The notes beneath the pieces were generated by a model that saw only the letters and a list, made by a program, of their open reading frames with translations, did no database searches and was not told the origin of the DNA. Below are positions 62,888 through 64,000 of a stretch of 64,000 nt of DNA, piece after piece. Where the stretch lies: contig NZ_CALSFU010000004.1 of NCBI RefSeq assembly GCF_943737005.1, positions 1 through 64,000 on the forward strand, written 5' to 3'. This stretch comes from Achromobacter sp. Marseille-Q4962. GTDB lineage: Bacteria > Pseudomonadota > Gammaproteobacteria > Burkholderiales > Burkholderiaceae_B. The translations under genes and the position numbers were made by a program. How positions within the stretch are numbered: position 1 is the first letter of the stretch; each line of letters begins with the position of its first letter.

Positions 62888-63514
62888 ATGCTACCCATCG
62901 ACACCCTCATCGCGTTTTTCGGCATCGCCGCGCTGCTGGCGCTCGCGCCGGGGCCGGACAATCTCTTCGTCCTGATGCAGTCGGCCGTGTGGGGCCGCAA
63001 GGCCGGCATGTTCGTGGTGCTCGGGCTGTGCACCGGGCTCTTGGGCCACACGGCCGCGGTGGCGCTGGGGCTGGCGGCCGTGTTCGCGGCCTCGCCAATG
63101 GCTTTCACGGCGCTCAAGCTGCTGGGCGCGGCCTACCTGGCCTATCTGGCCTGGCAGATCCTGCGCGCGCCGGTGCGGGCCGACGACGGCGAGCGGCCCG
63201 CGCCGCTGGCCACGGGCGCGCTGTACCGCCGCGGCATCATCATGAACCTCACCAATCCCAAGGTGCTGCTGTTTTTCTTCGCGTTCCTGCCGCAGTTCAC
63301 CTCGCCCGCGCGCGGCGCCGTGGGCTGGCAGACCGTGCAGCTCGGCGCGGTGTTCATGCTGGCCACGCTGCTGGTGTTCGGCGCCATCGCGTTTTTCTCG
63401 GGCGCGTTCGGCGAACTGCTGCAGCGCTCGGTCACGGCCAAGCGCTGGCTCAACCGCGTGGCGGCCCTGGTATTCGTGGGCCTGGCGGTGCGCCTGGCCA
63501 CGGCGGCGCGCTGA
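62888..63514 (+). CDS. LysE-family amino-acid exporter
   Basis: A 208-residue membrane protein with six predicted helices. Diagnostic segments are APGPDNLFVLMQSAVWGRKAGMFVVLGLCTG near residue 20 and GIIMNLTNPKVLLFFFAFLPQF at about 117-138. It is distinct from the first LysE gene at 27423. It is divergent from the nitroreductase gene and convergent with the hydrolase that follows. Confidence 0.9.
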   Translation: MLPIDTLIAFFGIAALLALAPGPDNLFVLMQSAVWGRKAGMFVVLGLCTGLLGHTAAVALGLAAVFAASPMAFTALKLLGAAYLAYLAWQILRAPVRADDGERPAPLATGALYRRGIIMNLTNPKVLLFFFAFLPQFTSPARGAVGWQTVQLGAVFMLATLLVFGAIAFFSGAFGELLQRSVTAKRWLNRVAALVFVGLAVRLATAAR

Positions 63515-63535
63515 AGCGCCCCCGGCTGCGCGGCC

Positions 63536-64000
63536 TCAGGCCGCAGCGAAACGCATGATGCCGTCGTCGCCCAGGCGGCGCGTGAGCCTGCCCTCGAAAT
63601 AAAGCGCATGCAGGTGCGCCAGCGCCTCGCCCATGGCGAAGGTGAGCTGGTGCAGGTCCAGCTTGCGCTTGAACAGCACCGGCACGATGTCCGACGTGGA
63701 TTGCGGCTGCGCGCGACAGGCATCCAGCACGTCCTGCAGGCGGTCGCGGTGGTGCGCCTGCTGCTGCGCGATGCGTTCGTGCAGGCCCTTGAACGGACGC
63801 CCGTGCGAAGGCAGCACCAGCGTGTCGCCGGGCAGGTCGGCATAGCGCTCGAGCGAACGAAGATAGAGAGGCAGGGGATTGGCGTCGGGTTCGTAGTCGA
63901 ACACGCTGACGTTGGTGGAAATGCGCGGCAGCACCATGTCGCCGGAAATCAGCACGCCCAGGTCGGGCGAATGGAACGACGCATGTTCGGGCGCATGGCC
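63536..64000 (-). CDS. Metallo-beta-lactamase-fold hydrolase (5' part outside window)
   Basis: The C-terminal 154 residues of an MBL-fold protein that continues beyond the window. They begin GHAPEHASFHSPDLGVLISGDMVLPRISTNVSV, giving the metal-binding GH.PEH region and the GD aspartate. SHGRPFKGL supplies the last His. The C-terminal helical domain (ALAHLHALYFEGRL) matches the LACTB2/glyoxalase-II-like group. The exact substrate is unknown. The stop is 21 bp from the convergent LysE gene. Confidence 0.88.
   Translation of the reverse strand, partial: GHAPEHASFHSPDLGVLISGDMVLPRISTNVSVFDYEPDANPLPLYLRSLERYADLPGDTLVLPSHGRPFKGLHERIAQQQAHHRDRLQDVLDACRAQPQSTSDIVPVLFKRKLDLHQLTFAMGEALAHLHALYFEGRLTRRLGDDGIMRFAAA

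Overview
The window reads as a chromosomal stretch of a GC-rich betaproteobacterium. It most resembles Bordetella, Achromobacter or a close Alcaligenaceae relative. The reasons are the tatBC / DegS-like protease / Nif3 / mscL / petABC / sspAB gene order, a Bug-type tricarboxylate-family receptor, the 569-residue form of LeuA, and almost exclusive use of G/C-ending codons. No rRNA, CRISPR array, prophage or plasmid replication gene was seen. One insertion sequence of the IS110 family is present.

Layout. 1-9400 is housekeeping: the tail of tatB, tatC, a small HTH regulator with its own palindromic operator, a DegS-like protease divergent from a Nif3 protein, mscL, the cytochrome bc1 operon petABC, sspA-sspB, tRNA-Thr(TGT), a putative glycosyltransferase and tRNA-Asn(GTT). 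9400-17100 is accessory: a LysR regulator, a RidA plus aminotransferase pair behind a 23-bp palindrome, an EamA exporter opposite an AraC regulator, and an overlapping membrane protein / GTPase pair (DUF2868-DUF3482). 17190-24094 is a five-gene peptide-uptake operon: binding protein, two permeases, a fused double ATPase, and an amidohydrolase. 24150-30430 holds a YdgA-like protein, a DEAD-box helicase behind an 18-codon leader ORF, a LysE exporter, prfC and a secreted or anchored hypothetical. 30530-33930 is an iron-storage region in which bfr and bfd are split by an EamA/LysR pair and both carry Fur-like sites.

34174-41358 is nitrate assimilation beside rpoN. A narK porter is followed by a nitrate reductase fused to a CysJ-like flavoprotein. 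The control region has an NtrC-type enhancer, an exact sigma-54 promoter and a leader terminator, and rpoN itself lies directly upstream. 42187-46691 holds a Bug receptor, leuA with a possible leucine leader peptide, and an amidase. 46947-53027 is a compact locus with a LacI regulator, a GpdQ-like phosphodiesterase and an Ugp-like ABC importer. Two near-identical LacI-type operators, one before the regulator and one before the importer, tie it together. 53112-57222 holds two small conserved genes, argS, a SPOR protein and dsbA. An internally deleted IS110-family element sits in what looks like the split terminator of dsbA. The end holds a branched-chain-type receptor with an alpha/beta hydrolase, a cystathionine beta-lyase, a nitroreductase, a second LysE exporter and the 3' part of a metallo-beta-lactamase-fold hydrolase.

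A recurring feature is a -10 hexamer only 6 to 9 nt before the start codon with no Shine-Dalgarno (the HTH gene, an AraC gene, prfC, bfd, the gene opposite rpoN). This suggests leaderless transcripts. All functional calls rest on reading the sequence and on family knowledge; no database search was run.
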